A stretch of 39,517 bases of DNA from Rhodospirillaceae bacterium (GTDB taxonomy: Bacteria > Pseudomonadota > Alphaproteobacteria > Rhodospirillales > UBA2165): the NCBI GenBank assembly GCA_002687515.1, contig NZAK01000122.1, positions 1-39,517 on the forward strand, given 5' to 3'. Below the pieces are notes generated by a model. That model saw only the letters and a list, made by a program, of their open reading frames with translations, was not told the DNA's origin and searched no databases. The position numbers and the translations under genes are program-made. Below, in pieces: positions 10,628 through 19,868 of the stretch (positions within the stretch are counted from its first letter, which is position 1; each line of letters begins with the position of its first letter).

Positions 10628-11962
10628 TCACTTTCCAATACAGAATTCTGAAAATATCCGGTCGAGAATATCTTCAACATCGACGCGGCCGGTGACGCGG
10701 CCAATGGCGCGGGCCGCCAGGCGCAGGTCTTCGGCGGCCAATTCCACCTCACCGGCGGCTTGAAACCTCTGCAACGCCTCGCGGCATTCCAGCAAGGCCA
10801 GGCGGTGGCGCGTGCGGGTCAGGGCCGGGCTGTCGTTGCCGGCGCACATTTCCTCGGCGACGGCGCTTAACGTCGCCAAAAGACGGTCGATCCCCGACCC
10901 GGTTTTTGCCGAAATTCCGATTGCTTTCAGATCCGTCTGCCGGCTCTGGTTCAAGTCCAGACCCAAGTCGATTTTATTGACCACCGTAACCGCGTCATCG
11001 TCCAACTGATCAAGGGTATGGCGATCTAGTTCCGGCCAGGCGGCGCCGTCGAAGACCAGGATCTTGACGTCGGCGCCCGATGCCCGTGCCAGGGCGCGGC
11101 GCACGCCTTCATCCTCCAATTCGTCCCGGGCTTCGCGGAGACCCGCCGTATCGGCCAGGACAACCGGATAGCCGCCGAGGTCGAGATGCACTTCGATGAC
11201 ATCGCGGGTGGTCCCGGCGCGCTCCGATACGATCGCCACATCCCGTTCCGCAAGGCGGTTAAGGAGGCTCGATTTGCCGGCGTTGGGCGGCCCCAAGATG
11301 GCGATCGAAAGCCCGGACCGAAGCCGTTCGCCGCGGCCATGGTCATCCAGATGAGCGGCCAGTTCGTTGTCCAAATCCGTGACCGACTGGATAACTTCCT
11401 GGCGCAGGCCGGCGGGCAGGTCGTCTTCGGCAAAATCGATTTCGGCCTCGCATTTGGCGATCGCGGCGAGCAGCCGCTCGCGCCATCGATCATAGATTTC
11501 CGCCAAGGCGCCACCCATCTGCCGCTGCGCCTGGCGTCGCTGCGCCGCGGTTTCGGCATCGACGAGGTCGGCCAGGGCCTCGGCCTGGGTCAGGTCCATC
11601 TTGCCGTTCTCGAAGGCGCGGCGGGTGAACTCGCCGGGCTCGGCCGGACGCAGTCCGGGAACGGCGGCAAGTGCACCCAGCATGGCTCCGTGCACGGCGC
11701 GCCCGCCATGCAGATGAAATTCGATCACGTCCTCGCCGGTAAAACTGGCCGGCGCCGGAAACCATATGGCCAGGCCATCATCGACAGGCGTCGTTGTCGC
11801 CGGATCGACCAGATGCACGCGGACGGCCTGCCGGGGCGTAGGAATCTCTGACCCGGCCATTGCCGCGTAGGCATCCGCCGCCGCGCTGCCGGACAGCCGA
11901 TAGACGGCGACACCCGCCTTACCGCCACCGCTTGCCAGAGCAAATATCGTATCAGAATTCAT
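10628..11962 (-). CDS. mnmE: tRNA modification GTPase MnmE
   Basis: MnmE is the partner of MnmG in wobble-uridine modification; GTP hydrolysis drives the reaction. The product is 444 residues. The N-terminal formyl-tetrahydrofolate domain starts DTIFALASGGGKAGVAVYRLSG. The inserted G domain shows G1 (GPPNAGKSS), G3 (DTAGLRE) and G4 (NKID). The C-terminus ends FCIGK with the functionally important Cys at 441. It is separated from rho by a plus-strand cassette, whereas these genes are often direct neighbours in related genomes. Confidence 0.98.
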   Translation of the reverse strand: MNSDTIFALASGGGKAGVAVYRLSGSAAADAYAAMAGSEIPTPRQAVRVHLVDPATTTPVDDGLAIWFPAPASFTGEDVIEFHLHGGRAVHGAMLGALAAVPGLRPAEPGEFTRRAFENGKMDLTQAEALADLVDAETAAQRRQAQRQMGGALAEIYDRWRERLLAAIAKCEAEIDFAEDDLPAGLRQEVIQSVTDLDNELAAHLDDHGRGERLRSGLSIAILGPPNAGKSSLLNRLAERDVAIVSERAGTTRDVIEVHLDLGGYPVVLADTAGLREARDELEDEGVRRALARASGADVKILVFDGAAWPELDRHTLDQLDDDAVTVVNKIDLGLDLNQSRQTDLKAIGISAKTGSGIDRLLATLSAVAEEMCAGNDSPALTRTRHRLALLECREALQRFQAAGEVELAAEDLRLAARAIGRVTGRVDVEDILDRIFSEFCIGK

Positions 11963-12058
11963 ATATCTTACCAGGCCGTCGCCAGTCTCAATTCAAATTC
12001 CCAAATGATTTCAACCGTTTACACGAATATCCAAAGGGATACAATGCGCACTAATGAT

Positions 12059-12086
12059 TTGAATAATTCCTATTCGCATTTATAAT
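12059..12086 (+). promoter_or_regulatory. strong sigma-70-like promoter for the DUF255 gene
   Basis: TTGAAT (12059-12064), a 16-bp spacer, and a perfect TATAAT (12081-12086) lie in the AT-rich divergent gap between mnmE and the DUF255 gene. Transcription should start near 12093, giving a ~55-nt leader before GTG 12148. Confidence 0.65.
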
Positions 12087-12147
12087 CTTTTCTTTGCCGC
12101 GCTGGTCCGTATGCTGGCGCGGCGTGTTATTTAAATTGGGAACGCCT

Positions 12148-14169
12148 GTGACGCAAAATCTACTTGAACTAGAAACCAGCCCCTACCTGCTGCAGCATAA
12201 AGACAATCCGGTTGATTGGCACCCTTGGGGCGATGCCGCCTTCGCCCGCGCCCGGGACGAAAACAAGCCGGTGCTGCTGTCGATCGGATACGCCGCCTGT
12301 CATTGGTGCCATGTGATGGCCCATGAAAGCTTCGAGGCGCCAGAGATCGCCGCCCTGATGAACGATCTGTTCGTCAACATCAAGGTCGACCGCGAGGAGC
12401 GCCCGGAAATCGACAGCATCTACATGTCGGCGCTGGCGATGATGGGCCAGCACGGCGGCTGGCCGCTGACCATGTTCCTGACACCGGACAAGATGCCGTT
12501 CTACGGCGGCACCTATTTTCCGCCGGAAGCGCGTTATGGACACCCGGCGTTTCCCGATGTGCTGCGCGGCGTCGCCCATCTTTACAGCGAACAAAAAGAC
12601 AAGGTGCAACAAAATGCCACGGCGATCACCGATGGTTTAGAGCGCCTCGCCGCGGCGCCGCCCAAGGGCCAGGCCGGTATCCTTGGGCGGCCACAGATCG
12701 ACGCCGTCGCCGAACGCGCCCTCTCGATGATCGATGAGGTTCACGGCGGCACCCGCGGGGCGCCCAAATTCCCGCAGCCGATGTTCCTGGCGCTCTTGTG
12801 GCGCGCCTATAAGCGGGGCGGCGGCGAGCGTTTCCGGGATGCCGTGGTCAACACCCTCAACCACATGTCCCAGGGCGGCATCTACGATCATCTAGGCGGC
12901 GGCTATGCGCGCTATTCCACCGACGAAATCTGGCTGGCGCCGCATTTCGAAAAAATGCTCTACGACAATGCCCAGCTGATCGGGCTGTTGGCCGAGGTTC
13001 ATGCCGAGACCGGCTCGCCATTGTTGGCGGCGCGATTGCGCGAAACCGTCGCTTGGTGCTTGCGCGAGTTGCGCCTCGATTGCGGCGCCTTCGCCGGCAC
13101 CCTGGACGCCGACTCCGAGGGCGCCGAGGGCACCTACTACGTCTGGACCGAGGCAGAGGTCGACGCCGCCCTCGGGCCCGGCACAGCCGCCTTCAAGGCC
13201 GTCTACGGGGTCACTAGCAGCGGCAACTGGGAAGGCAAGACCATCCTCAACCGGCTTGACCATCTGGAGCTTGAGGGCGCCGAGGAAGAGGCGGCGCTGG
13301 CGGCGGCCCGCAAGCGGCTTTTAGGCGTCCGCGACGGCCGCCCGCGGCCCGGCCTCGATGACAAGATTCTCACCGATTGGAACGGGCTGATGATCGCCGC
13401 CTTGGCCGCCGCCGGCGCCATCGCCGGCGAAGCCGCCTGGATCGAAGCCGCCCGTGATGCCTTCGCTTTCATTGCCGGGCTGGAAACCGAAGACGGCCGC
13501 CTGCGCCATTCGACGCGCCTCGGCATCCACCAGGACATCCATGTGATTGACGATTATGCGCAAATGATCAGCGCCGCGCTGGCCCTTTTTCAGGCCACCG
13601 GCGACGCGGCTTATCTGGATGCGGCCGGGCGCTGGACGGCAACCGCCAATGCCTTTTTCTGGGATGATGCGGACGGCGGTTATTATTTTTCGGCCGATGA
13701 CGCCACCGATGTGATCGTCCGCACCCGCACCGCCATCGACAACGCCACCCCGGCCGGCAACGGCGCCATGGTGGAAAACCTGGCGCGGCTGTATTTCATC
13801 ACCGGTGATGCCGATTACCGGCAAGGCGCCGAGGCTATTATCGATCTCTTCCAACGCCAGCCCGCGGATCAATATCTGGGCATGCCCGGTGTCCTCAACG
13901 GCTATGATTTCCTCGGCAACGCGGTGCAGGTGGTGATCGTCGGCGGCGGCGCCGGCGCCGCGGCGTTGAAAGCCACGGCGGCGGCGTCTGGCCATCCGAA
14001 TCTGGTCCTGATCGGGATCGAGGATGGCGCCGGACTGCCGCCCGGCCACCCCGCCGCCGGCAAAACCGCGATCGCCGGCAAGTCGGCCGCCTATGTCTGC
14101 GTCGGCGCCGTCTGCGGCCTGCCCGAAACCGAAGCGCAGGGCTTGAAGGAGGCGCTTCGGCGGCTGTAA
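12148..14169 (+). CDS. DUF255 thioredoxin-fold / six-hairpin glycosidase-like protein
   Basis: This 673-residue protein belongs to the YyaL / SPATA20-like family. An N-terminal thioredoxin-fold DUF255 domain carries the C-x2-C motif ACHWCHVM (Cys51, Cys54), followed by DREERPEID and [12 protein letters not shown]. The remainder is an (alpha/alpha)-barrel resembling N-acylglucosamine epimerases, with segments such as [27 protein letters not shown] and DDYAQM. The family's physiological role is not settled. The GTG start is preceded by a GGGA and lies inside the transcript expected from the promoter at 12059-12086. An upstream in-frame TTG (12094) coincides with the predicted transcription start and is unlikely. 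Confidence 0.93.
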   Translation: MTQNLLELETSPYLLQHKDNPVDWHPWGDAAFARARDENKPVLLSIGYAACHWCHVMAHESFEAPEIAALMNDLFVNIKVDREERPEIDSIYMSALAMMGQHGGWPLTMFLTPDKMPFYGGTYFPPEARYGHPAFPDVLRGVAHLYSEQKDKVQQNATAITDGLERLAAAPPKGQAGILGRPQIDAVAERALSMIDEVHGGTRGAPKFPQPMFLALLWRAYKRGGGERFRDAVVNTLNHMSQGGIYDHLGGGYARYSTDEIWLAPHFEKMLYDNAQLIGLLAEVHAETGSPLLAARLRETVAWCLRELRLDCGAFAGTLDADSEGAEGTYYVWTEAEVDAALGPGTAAFKAVYGVTSSGNWEGKTILNRLDHLELEGAEEEAALAAARKRLLGVRDGRPRPGLDDKILTDWNGLMIAALAAAGAIAGEAAWIEAARDAFAFIAGLETEDGRLRHSTRLGIHQDIHVIDDYAQMISAALALFQATGDAAYLDAAGRWTATANAFFWDDADGGYYFSADDATDVIVRTRTAIDNATPAGNGAMVENLARLYFITGDADYRQGAEAIIDLFQRQPADQYLGMPGVLNGYDFLGNAVQVVIVGGGAGAAALKATAAASGHPNLVLIGIEDGAGLPPGHPAAGKTAIAGKSAAYVCVGAVCGLPETEAQGLKEALRRL

Positions 14170-14178
14170 ATTCCAGCC

Positions 14179-14643
14179 ATGCCGCATCTCGCCATGCACG
14201 GCCCGTTGGGGCCGTTGACCATATTCGAAGATTCAGGCGCCATCGTGGCGCTCGAATTCGGGCGCGGCGCCAGTGGAGTCGGGGGCGGCGCCGAAACGCC
14301 GCTGCTGGACCAGGCACGGCGCCAATTGGACGAATATTTCGACCGCGACCGGTTTGATTTCGATTTGCCGCTGGCACCGCAAGGGTCAAAGTTCCAGCGC
14401 GCCGTTTGGGACCAGATGCGTTCGATTGCCTACGGCGAAACGCTGACCTACGGCGCCATCGCGCGCCGGCTTGGCAGCGCGGCGCGCGCCGTCGGCGGCG
14501 CCTGCGGCGCCAATCCCATACCGATCATCATCCCCTGTCACCGAGTGCTCGGCGCCGGCGGGAAAATGACCGGTTATTCCGGCGGCGAAGGTATTGAAAC
14601 CAAGCTGGCGTTACTCAGGCTTGAAGGCTATACCATCCTATAA
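14179..14643 (+). CDS. ogt: methylated-DNA--protein-cysteine methyltransferase
   Basis: This is a suicide repair protein that takes alkyl groups from O6-alkylguanine onto its active Cys. The product is 154 residues. The active-site segment IPCHRVLGAGG has Cys120, and the recognition helix includes YGAIARRLGSAARAVGGACGANP with the usual Arg finger near residue 103. It starts nine bases after the DUF255 stop, so it is probably in the same transcript. Confidence 0.94.
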   Translation: MPHLAMHGPLGPLTIFEDSGAIVALEFGRGASGVGGGAETPLLDQARRQLDEYFDRDRFDFDLPLAPQGSKFQRAVWDQMRSIAYGETLTYGAIARRLGSAARAVGGACGANPIPIIIPCHRVLGAGGKMTGYSGGEGIETKLALLRLEGYTIL

Positions 14644-14677
14644 GTTCATATGTGATTCAGATATTGGGAGGAAATTC

Positions 14678-15652
14678 ATGACCAAGGCCATTCGCATCCA
14701 CGAACATGGTGGGCCGGAGGTTCTCAAATGGGAAGATGTAGAAGCGGGCGATCCCGGCGAAGGCGAGGTGCGTATTCGCCACACCGCGGTCGGCCTTAAT
14801 TTTATCGACTGCTATCAGCGCTCCGGCCTCTATCCGATGGACCTGCCGCTGACCTTGGGATCCGAGGCGGCGGGCGTAATCGAAGCGGTCGGCCCCGGCG
14901 TCGAGGGGCTTAGCGCCGGTCAGCGCGTCGCCTATGCGGGCGGCCAATTGGGCTCCTACGCCGAAGCGCGGGTGATGAACGCCGGCGTGCTGGCTCCGGT
15001 TCCGGACGGCATCGAGGATCAAACCGCGGCCGCCATGATGCTCAAGGGGATGACCGCGCAAATGCTGTTATTCAAGTGTTATCCGGTCAAGGCCGGCGAT
15101 ACCATTTTGGTGCATGCGGCGGCCGGCGGCGTCGGCAGCATCATGTGCCAGTGGGGCAAGCATCTGGGCGCCACCGTGATCGGCACCGTCGGCTCCGATG
15201 CCAAGGCGGAGATCGCCAAGGCGCATGGCTGCGACCATCCAATTAACTATGCGACCGAAAATTTCGCCGAACGGGTGCGCGAGATTACCGGCAGCGCCGG
15301 CGTTCCGGTGGTCTACGATTCGGTCGGCAAGGAGACCTTCGAAAACTCCCTCGATTGCCTGTCCAAATTCGGCTATCTGATCAGCTTCGGCAATGCGTCG
15401 GGGCCGGCCCCGGCGGTCGAACCCCTGACCCTGATGGCCAAGGGCTCGGTGTTCCTCAACCGCCCCACATTGATGCATTACATCGCCGATCACGGGCTGC
15501 GGCTGGAAGCGGCACGGGCCTTGTTCGAGGTGGTGGAAAGCGGCGCCGTTAAGATCGAGGTCGGGCAGACATTCCCGCTCGCCGATGCCGCCAAGGCGCA
15601 CGCCGCATTGGAATCCCGCGCCACCACGGGCTCGACCGTGCTGTTGCCTTAG
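14678..15652 (+). CDS. qor: zinc-independent quinone oxidoreductase (MDR superfamily)
   Basis: This is a 324-residue NADPH-dependent reductase of the quinone oxidoreductase (QOR) branch of medium-chain dehydrogenases. The start MTKAIRIHEHGGPEVLKWEDV is typical, and the ATG at 14678 has a strong GGGAGG ribosome site at 14667-14672. The GROES-like half includes GLNFIDCYQRSGLYP. The Rossmann half carries VHAAAGGVGSIMCQWGKHLGATVIGTV. No zinc-binding Cys cluster is visible, as expected for this branch. It lies 34 bp after ogt and probably ends the cassette. The physiological substrate is unknown. Confidence 0.92.
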   Translation: MTKAIRIHEHGGPEVLKWEDVEAGDPGEGEVRIRHTAVGLNFIDCYQRSGLYPMDLPLTLGSEAAGVIEAVGPGVEGLSAGQRVAYAGGQLGSYAEARVMNAGVLAPVPDGIEDQTAAAMMLKGMTAQMLLFKCYPVKAGDTILVHAAAGGVGSIMCQWGKHLGATVIGTVGSDAKAEIAKAHGCDHPINYATENFAERVREITGSAGVPVVYDSVGKETFENSLDCLSKFGYLISFGNASGPAPAVEPLTLMAKGSVFLNRPTLMHYIADHGLRLEAARALFEVVESGAVKIEVGQTFPLADAAKAHAALESRATTGSTVLLP

Positions 15653-15713
15653 GCGTGGAATTTATTGGAGGAGGGTGCCCGTATTGCGCCGGTTGCGGCT
15701 GAACTAGATCGAC

Positions 15714-15748
15714 GCCCGGCTGGCCGACCCGGCCATCCCCAGCCGGGC
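15714..15748. terminator. GC-rich hairpin between qor and rho ends
   Basis: A perfect 9-bp inverted repeat (GCCCGGCTG at 15714-15722, CAGCCGGGC at 15740-15748) lies in the gap between two converging genes. No T-run follows on either strand, so it may only be a weak or Rho-assisted terminator. Confidence 0.35.
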
Positions 15749-15756
15749 TGTGTCCG

Positions 15757-17013
15757 TCAGGTGTTCATCGATTCGAAGAAATCGTCGTTGTTCTTCGATT
15801 CCTTGAGTTTATCCAGCAGGAACTCCATGGAATCGACGACGCCCATCGGGTTGAGGATGCGCCTGAGCACCCACATTTTCGACAGCATGCCCTTGTCGAC
15901 CAGCAGTTCCTCTTTACGCGTTCCTGACCGGGTGATGTCCATCGACGGCCAGGTCCGCTTGTCGGTGAGCTTGCGGTCGAGGATAATTTCCGAATTGCCG
16001 GTGCCCTTGAACTCCTCGAAAATCACTTCGTCCATGCGCGATCCGGTATCGATCAGCGCCGTCGCGATAATGGTCAGCGAGCCGCCTTCCTCGATATTGC
16101 GCGCCGCGCCGAAGAAACGCTTCGGCCTTTGCAGGGCGTTGGCGTCGACACCGCCGGTCAGCACCTTGCCCGAAGACGGCACCACCGTGTTATAGGCGCG
16201 CGCCAGGCGGGTAATGGAATCCAATAGGATCACCACGTCGCGCTTGTGTTCGACCAGCCGCTTGGCTTTTTCGATCACCATTTCGGCGACCTGAACGTGG
16301 CGCACGGCGGGCTCGTCGAAGGTCGATGAGACCACCTCGCCGCGCACGCTGCGCGCCATGTCGGTCACTTCCTCGGGCCGTTCGTCGATCAGCAAAACGA
16401 TCAGGTAGCATTCGGGATGGTTATGGGCGACGGCGTGGGCGATGTTTTGCAGCATCACCGTTTTGCCGGTCCGGGGCGGCGCCACGATCAGCGCGCGCTG
16501 ACCCTTGCCGACCGGCGAGATCAGGTCGATCACGCGCAGCGTCGGGTCCTTGAAGTCGGGCTTATCGATCTCCATCGAGATCCGCTCATCCGGATAGAGC
16601 GGCGTCAGATTGTCGAAATTGATGCGGTGGCGGACTTCCTGCGGATCGCTGAAATTGATGTCCTTGACCTTGAGAAGCGCGAAATAACGCTCGCCGTCCT
16701 TGGGCGCTCTGATCTGGCCCTCGACCGTATCGCCGGTTCTGAGGCCGAAACGGCGGACCTGGCTGGGCGAAATATAGATATCGTCGGGCCCCGGCAGATA
16801 ATTGGATTCCGGCGAGCGCAGGAAACCGAAGCCATCCTGCAAGACTTCCAAAACGCCATCGCCGAAAATGGCGATATCGTTTTCGGCCAATTGCTTGAGG
16901 ATGGCGAACAGCATGTCCTGCTTGCGCAGGCTGCTGGCGTTTTCGATTTCCAGTTCCTCCGCGAATTGCAGGAGTTCCGGGGGGGTTTTCAGTTTGAGTT
17001 CTTGAAGGTTCAT
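15757..17013 (-). CDS. rho: transcription termination factor Rho
   Basis: Rho is the hexameric RNA helicase that ends transcription of untranslated RNA. ATG 17013 gives 418 residues beginning [21 protein letters not shown]; longer in-frame starts up to 17073 add residues not seen in the family. The N-terminal cold-shock-like RNA-binding domain contains [31 protein letters not shown]. The ATPase core has Walker [15 protein letters not shown], then [13 protein letters not shown] and [11 protein letters not shown]. It is downstream of hemE-hemH-hemJ on the same strand, but a 283-bp leader separates it from hemJ. Confidence 0.98.
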   Translation of the reverse strand: MNLQELKLKTPPELLQFAEELEIENASSLRKQDMLFAILKQLAENDIAIFGDGVLEVLQDGFGFLRSPESNYLPGPDDIYISPSQVRRFGLRTGDTVEGQIRAPKDGERYFALLKVKDINFSDPQEVRHRINFDNLTPLYPDERISMEIDKPDFKDPTLRVIDLISPVGKGQRALIVAPPRTGKTVMLQNIAHAVAHNHPECYLIVLLIDERPEEVTDMARSVRGEVVSSTFDEPAVRHVQVAEMVIEKAKRLVEHKRDVVILLDSITRLARAYNTVVPSSGKVLTGGVDANALQRPKRFFGAARNIEEGGSLTIIATALIDTGSRMDEVIFEEFKGTGNSEIILDRKLTDKRTWPSMDITRSGTRKEELLVDKGMLSKMWVLRRILNPMGVVDSMEFLLDKLKESKNNDDFFESMNT

Positions 17014-17296
17014 GGGCGTATACTGACTGATAAGAAAAATGAAAAAATTGGCGCCGCGGATGCGGAAAAGCAAAATCTGGGGCAGGGCGCCCGATAGCTT
17101 TAGGGTATATCTTGAAGCCCGAAAAACTCGGTCGAGTTCGGGATCGAACGTGCCTACACCTAACCGAAGTTTTTATTCGAGTCAAATATAGTTTGCCCAA
17201 TGGCCGCCGCAAGCCGTGTCGAAACCGCCCGCCCGTGAACTAAATCCGCAAGCAACATCTCGCGCTGAAATATATCCCCCGAAATATATCCAATTC
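17014..17296 (-). promoter_or_regulatory. rho upstream region / leader
   Basis: This 283-bp gene-free stretch separates hemJ and rho on the minus strand. It holds a bulged hairpin (17118-17142; outer arms CCCGAA/TTCGGG, inner arms CTCG/CGAG around a two-base loop) and, directly beside it, CTTCAAGATATA (17106-17117, minus sense), which also occurs upstream of mnmG. I cannot place a convincing promoter. rho genes are often autoregulated through their leaders in other bacteria; whether that holds here is inference. Confidence 0.45.
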
Positions 17297-17746
17297 TCAA
17301 AACGGTTTTACCACGGCGAATATGACAATGCCGATCATCAGCACGGTCGGGACTTCGTTGATGACGCGATAAAACCCGGCCGGGCGTTGATTGCCGTCGG
17401 CCTCGAAATCTTTGCGCCATTTGCTCATCATGCCGTGCATAACTAATAAAAGGACGATCAGCGCCAGCTTTGCCTGCAACCAGCCTTCGCGCCAGTCGTC
17501 AGCGCCGAGATTCGCCAACAGGAATGCGCCGGATACCAGGCTGGCGATCATCGCCGGATGCATGATGGCGCGCAAAAGCCGGCGTTCCATCACCTTGAAG
17601 GTTTCCGATTGCCGGCCGCCCGGCTCGGCGGCGCAGTGATAGATAAACAGCCTCGGCAGATAGAGCAGCCCGGCCATCCAGGCGATGACGCTGATGATGT
17701 GCAGCGCCTTGATCCATACGAACGCGGTTGCGGAAAGATCGATCAT
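17297..17746 (-). CDS. hemJ: protoporphyrinogen oxidase HemJ
   Basis: HemJ is an integral membrane enzyme that oxidises protoporphyrinogen IX to protoporphyrin IX, the step just before ferrochelatase. The 149-residue protein has about four hydrophobic helices. Family segments are visible: WIKALHIISVIAWMAGLLYLPRLFIYH near the N-terminus with conserved His, then LLRAIMHPAM, WLQAKLALIVLLLVMHG and RVINEVPTVLMIGIVIFAVVKPF. It lies 23 bp after hemH in a heme operon. Confidence 0.94.
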   Translation of the reverse strand: MIDLSATAFVWIKALHIISVIAWMAGLLYLPRLFIYHCAAEPGGRQSETFKVMERRLLRAIMHPAMIASLVSGAFLLANLGADDWREGWLQAKLALIVLLLVMHGMMSKWRKDFEADGNQRPAGFYRVINEVPTVLMIGIVIFAVVKPF

Positions 17747-17769
17747 ATTGTGCCTTGGTCCCTATTTAT

Positions 17770-18825
17770 CTAGCGCTTGGCCGGCGCGCAAGGACAGGCG
17801 GTGCGGCCGGGCGGGCAGATACGGTCCGGACCGGCGGGACCGATGCCCCGCCCGGTGGCAAAACCGGCGCGTACGATAGCGGCCAGACCCTTGATAAATT
17901 GGCCGTCGGCGCCGACGGCGGGCACGCGCAGATAGGGATCGATACCCAGGCGATCCGCCCGCCCGCGATACTCGATATCCAATTCGACCAGGGTTTCCGA
18001 ATGCTCGGAAACAAAGGCAATGGGCAGCACCGCGACGCCGGCACCGTCCCGGGCGGCAACCGCAAGGGCTTCATCCAGGGACGGACCGATCCATTGCAAG
18101 GGCCCGACGCGGCTTTGATAGCAGATTGTCCAGCCATCCTCGGCCAACCCGGCCTTGTCGGCGATGGCGGCGGCCGTCAACTCGATCTGAACCTGATAGG
18201 GATCGCCTTTATCGACGATCTTTTTCGGCAAGCCGTGCGCCGAGAACAGCACCCTTACCGGCCGGCCGGCGGGGTGGCCGTCCAAGGTACGTTTAAGCAG
18301 CCTTGCCTGGCTTTCGATCAGGCCGTCCAGGGTGGGATAGCAGCAGACCGCGTGGCTCGGCGCCGTCAGACCGGCTTTCCGCGCACAAATACGCCACCGC
18401 TCAAGCGAAGAGGCGCTGGTCGTTGTTGAATATTGAGGATAGAGGGGCAGCAGAAATATCTCGCCCGGATCGAAGTCCCGCACCGCGGCAACCGTTTCCT
18501 CGGTCATCGGATGCCAGTAGCGCATGGCGATGAAGACGCGCAGTTCGCCGGCCTCGTCCGCCAACTCTTTTTGCAAGGCCTCTGCTTGCGCGCGGGTCAG
18601 TTCCAAGAGCGGCGATTTGCCGCCGATCCGGCCGTAAATTTGCCGCGCTGTTTTGGCGCGCCGGCCCGATATCAGCGCCGCAATGGCCCAGCGTATCCAT
18701 GCCGGTGCGCCGATGATCGCTTGGTCGTTAAAGAGGTTGAACAAAAACGGGCGCACCGCGTCCGGACTGTCCGGGCCGCCGAGATTGAACAGAACCACGG
18801 CGCGCCGGCTATTGCTTTCGGCCAC
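17770..18825 (-). CDS. hemH: ferrochelatase
   Basis: Ferrochelatase inserts Fe2+ into protoporphyrin IX, the last step of heme b synthesis. The product is 351 residues. The N-terminus (VVLFNLGGPDSPDAVRPFLFNLFND) is diagnostic. The segment VLFSAHGLPKKIVDKGDPY carries the catalytic His, and AFVSEHSETLVELDIEY carries the conserved Glu. The last ~25 residues are Pro/Arg-rich with several Cys (ICPPGRTACPCAP); whether they bind metal is unknown. It starts five bases downstream of the hemE stop, indicating tight operon packing. Confidence 0.96.
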   Translation of the reverse strand: MAESNSRRAVVLFNLGGPDSPDAVRPFLFNLFNDQAIIGAPAWIRWAIAALISGRRAKTARQIYGRIGGKSPLLELTRAQAEALQKELADEAGELRVFIAMRYWHPMTEETVAAVRDFDPGEIFLLPLYPQYSTTTSASSLERWRICARKAGLTAPSHAVCCYPTLDGLIESQARLLKRTLDGHPAGRPVRVLFSAHGLPKKIVDKGDPYQVQIELTAAAIADKAGLAEDGWTICYQSRVGPLQWIGPSLDEALAVAARDGAGVAVLPIAFVSEHSETLVELDIEYRGRADRLGIDPYLRVPAVGADGQFIKGLAAIVRAGFATGRGIGPAGPDRICPPGRTACPCAPAKR

Positions 18826-18830
18826 CCGCC

Positions 18831-19868
18831 CTAGTCCTCGCCGCGAACCACGGCGCAGAGCCGCTCGACATGTTCGGGCGGCGTTTCGGGCAGGATGCCA
18901 TGTCCCAGATTGAAGATATGCGGCCGATCGGAAAAGGCGGCAATAATCGCGCGCGCCGCATCTGCCATGGCTTCGCCGCCGGCCAACAAGAGAAGGTTAT
19001 CCAGATTTCCCTGTACGGCCATGCCCTGGGGCAGGGATTTCGCCGCCCAATCCAGGGGCACGGTCTGATCGAGGGAAATACAGTCGACGCCAGCCTGTTC
19101 GGCATAGACCGGATATTGCGCGCCGGCGCCGCGCGGGAAACCGATAACCGGAATATCGCCATGCTCGATCCGCAATCGCCTGACGATTTCGGCGGTCGGC
19201 TGGATTACCCAGCGTTCGAACTCAACCGGCGGCAAGACGCCGGCCCAACTATCGAACAGCTGAACGGCCTCGGCGCCATGGCTGATCTGACGCCCGAGAT
19301 AGGCGGCGGTCGCATCGACCAGAAGATCGATCAGTATCTGGAAGCTATCGGGATTTTGATAGGCCCAACTTCGAATTTTCTGGTAATCGCGGCTGCTACC
19401 GCCCTCGACCATATAGGTGGCGACCGTCCACGGGGCGCCGGCAAACCCGATTAGGCCAACCATATCTGGCAATTCATCGGCGAGGCGCGCCACCGTCTCG
19501 TAGACCGGTGATAAATGATCATGCAGTTTATCGGCATCGAAGGCCGGCAACGGATCACCATCGGCGATGGCATCCAGTTTCGGCCCTTCGCCGGTTACAA
19601 ACCTGACTCCCTGACCGAACGCATCAGGTATCACAAGAATATCACTGAACAGAATAGCCGCATCCAGGCGGTAACGCCGAACCGGCTGCATGGTCGCTTC
19701 CACCGCCAGCTCCGGGCTATAGCAGAAATTCAAGAAATCTGATGATTTTTCCCTGAGTGCCCGATATTCGCTCAAATGCCTGCCCGCCTGACGCATCAGC
19801 CAGATAGGTGGTGGCGAGTGGCGCGAACCCATCAGGGTGCGAAGCAGGGGTTTGCCGGTTTGGTTCAT
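18831..19868 (-). CDS. hemE: uroporphyrinogen decarboxylase
   Basis: HemE removes four acetate carboxyls from uroporphyrinogen III to give coproporphyrinogen III. ATG 19868 yields 345 residues starting MNQTGKPLLRTLMG; an upstream in-frame start at 19916 would add 16 polar residues and is less likely. Diagnostic segments are PPIWLMRQAGRHLSEYRALR near the N-terminus and GFAGAPWTVATYMVEGGSS. It heads the hemE-hemH-hemJ run that goes leftward from the putative origin. Chromosome origins of several alphaproteobacteria lie right next to hemE. Confidence 0.97.
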   Translation of the reverse strand: MNQTGKPLLRTLMGSRHSPPPIWLMRQAGRHLSEYRALREKSSDFLNFCYSPELAVEATMQPVRRYRLDAAILFSDILVIPDAFGQGVRFVTGEGPKLDAIADGDPLPAFDADKLHDHLSPVYETVARLADELPDMVGLIGFAGAPWTVATYMVEGGSSRDYQKIRSWAYQNPDSFQILIDLLVDATAAYLGRQISHGAEAVQLFDSWAGVLPPVEFERWVIQPTAEIVRRLRIEHGDIPVIGFPRGAGAQYPVYAEQAGVDCISLDQTVPLDWAAKSLPQGMAVQGNLDNLLLLAGGEAMADAARAIIAAFSDRPHIFNLGHGILPETPPEHVERLCAVVRGED

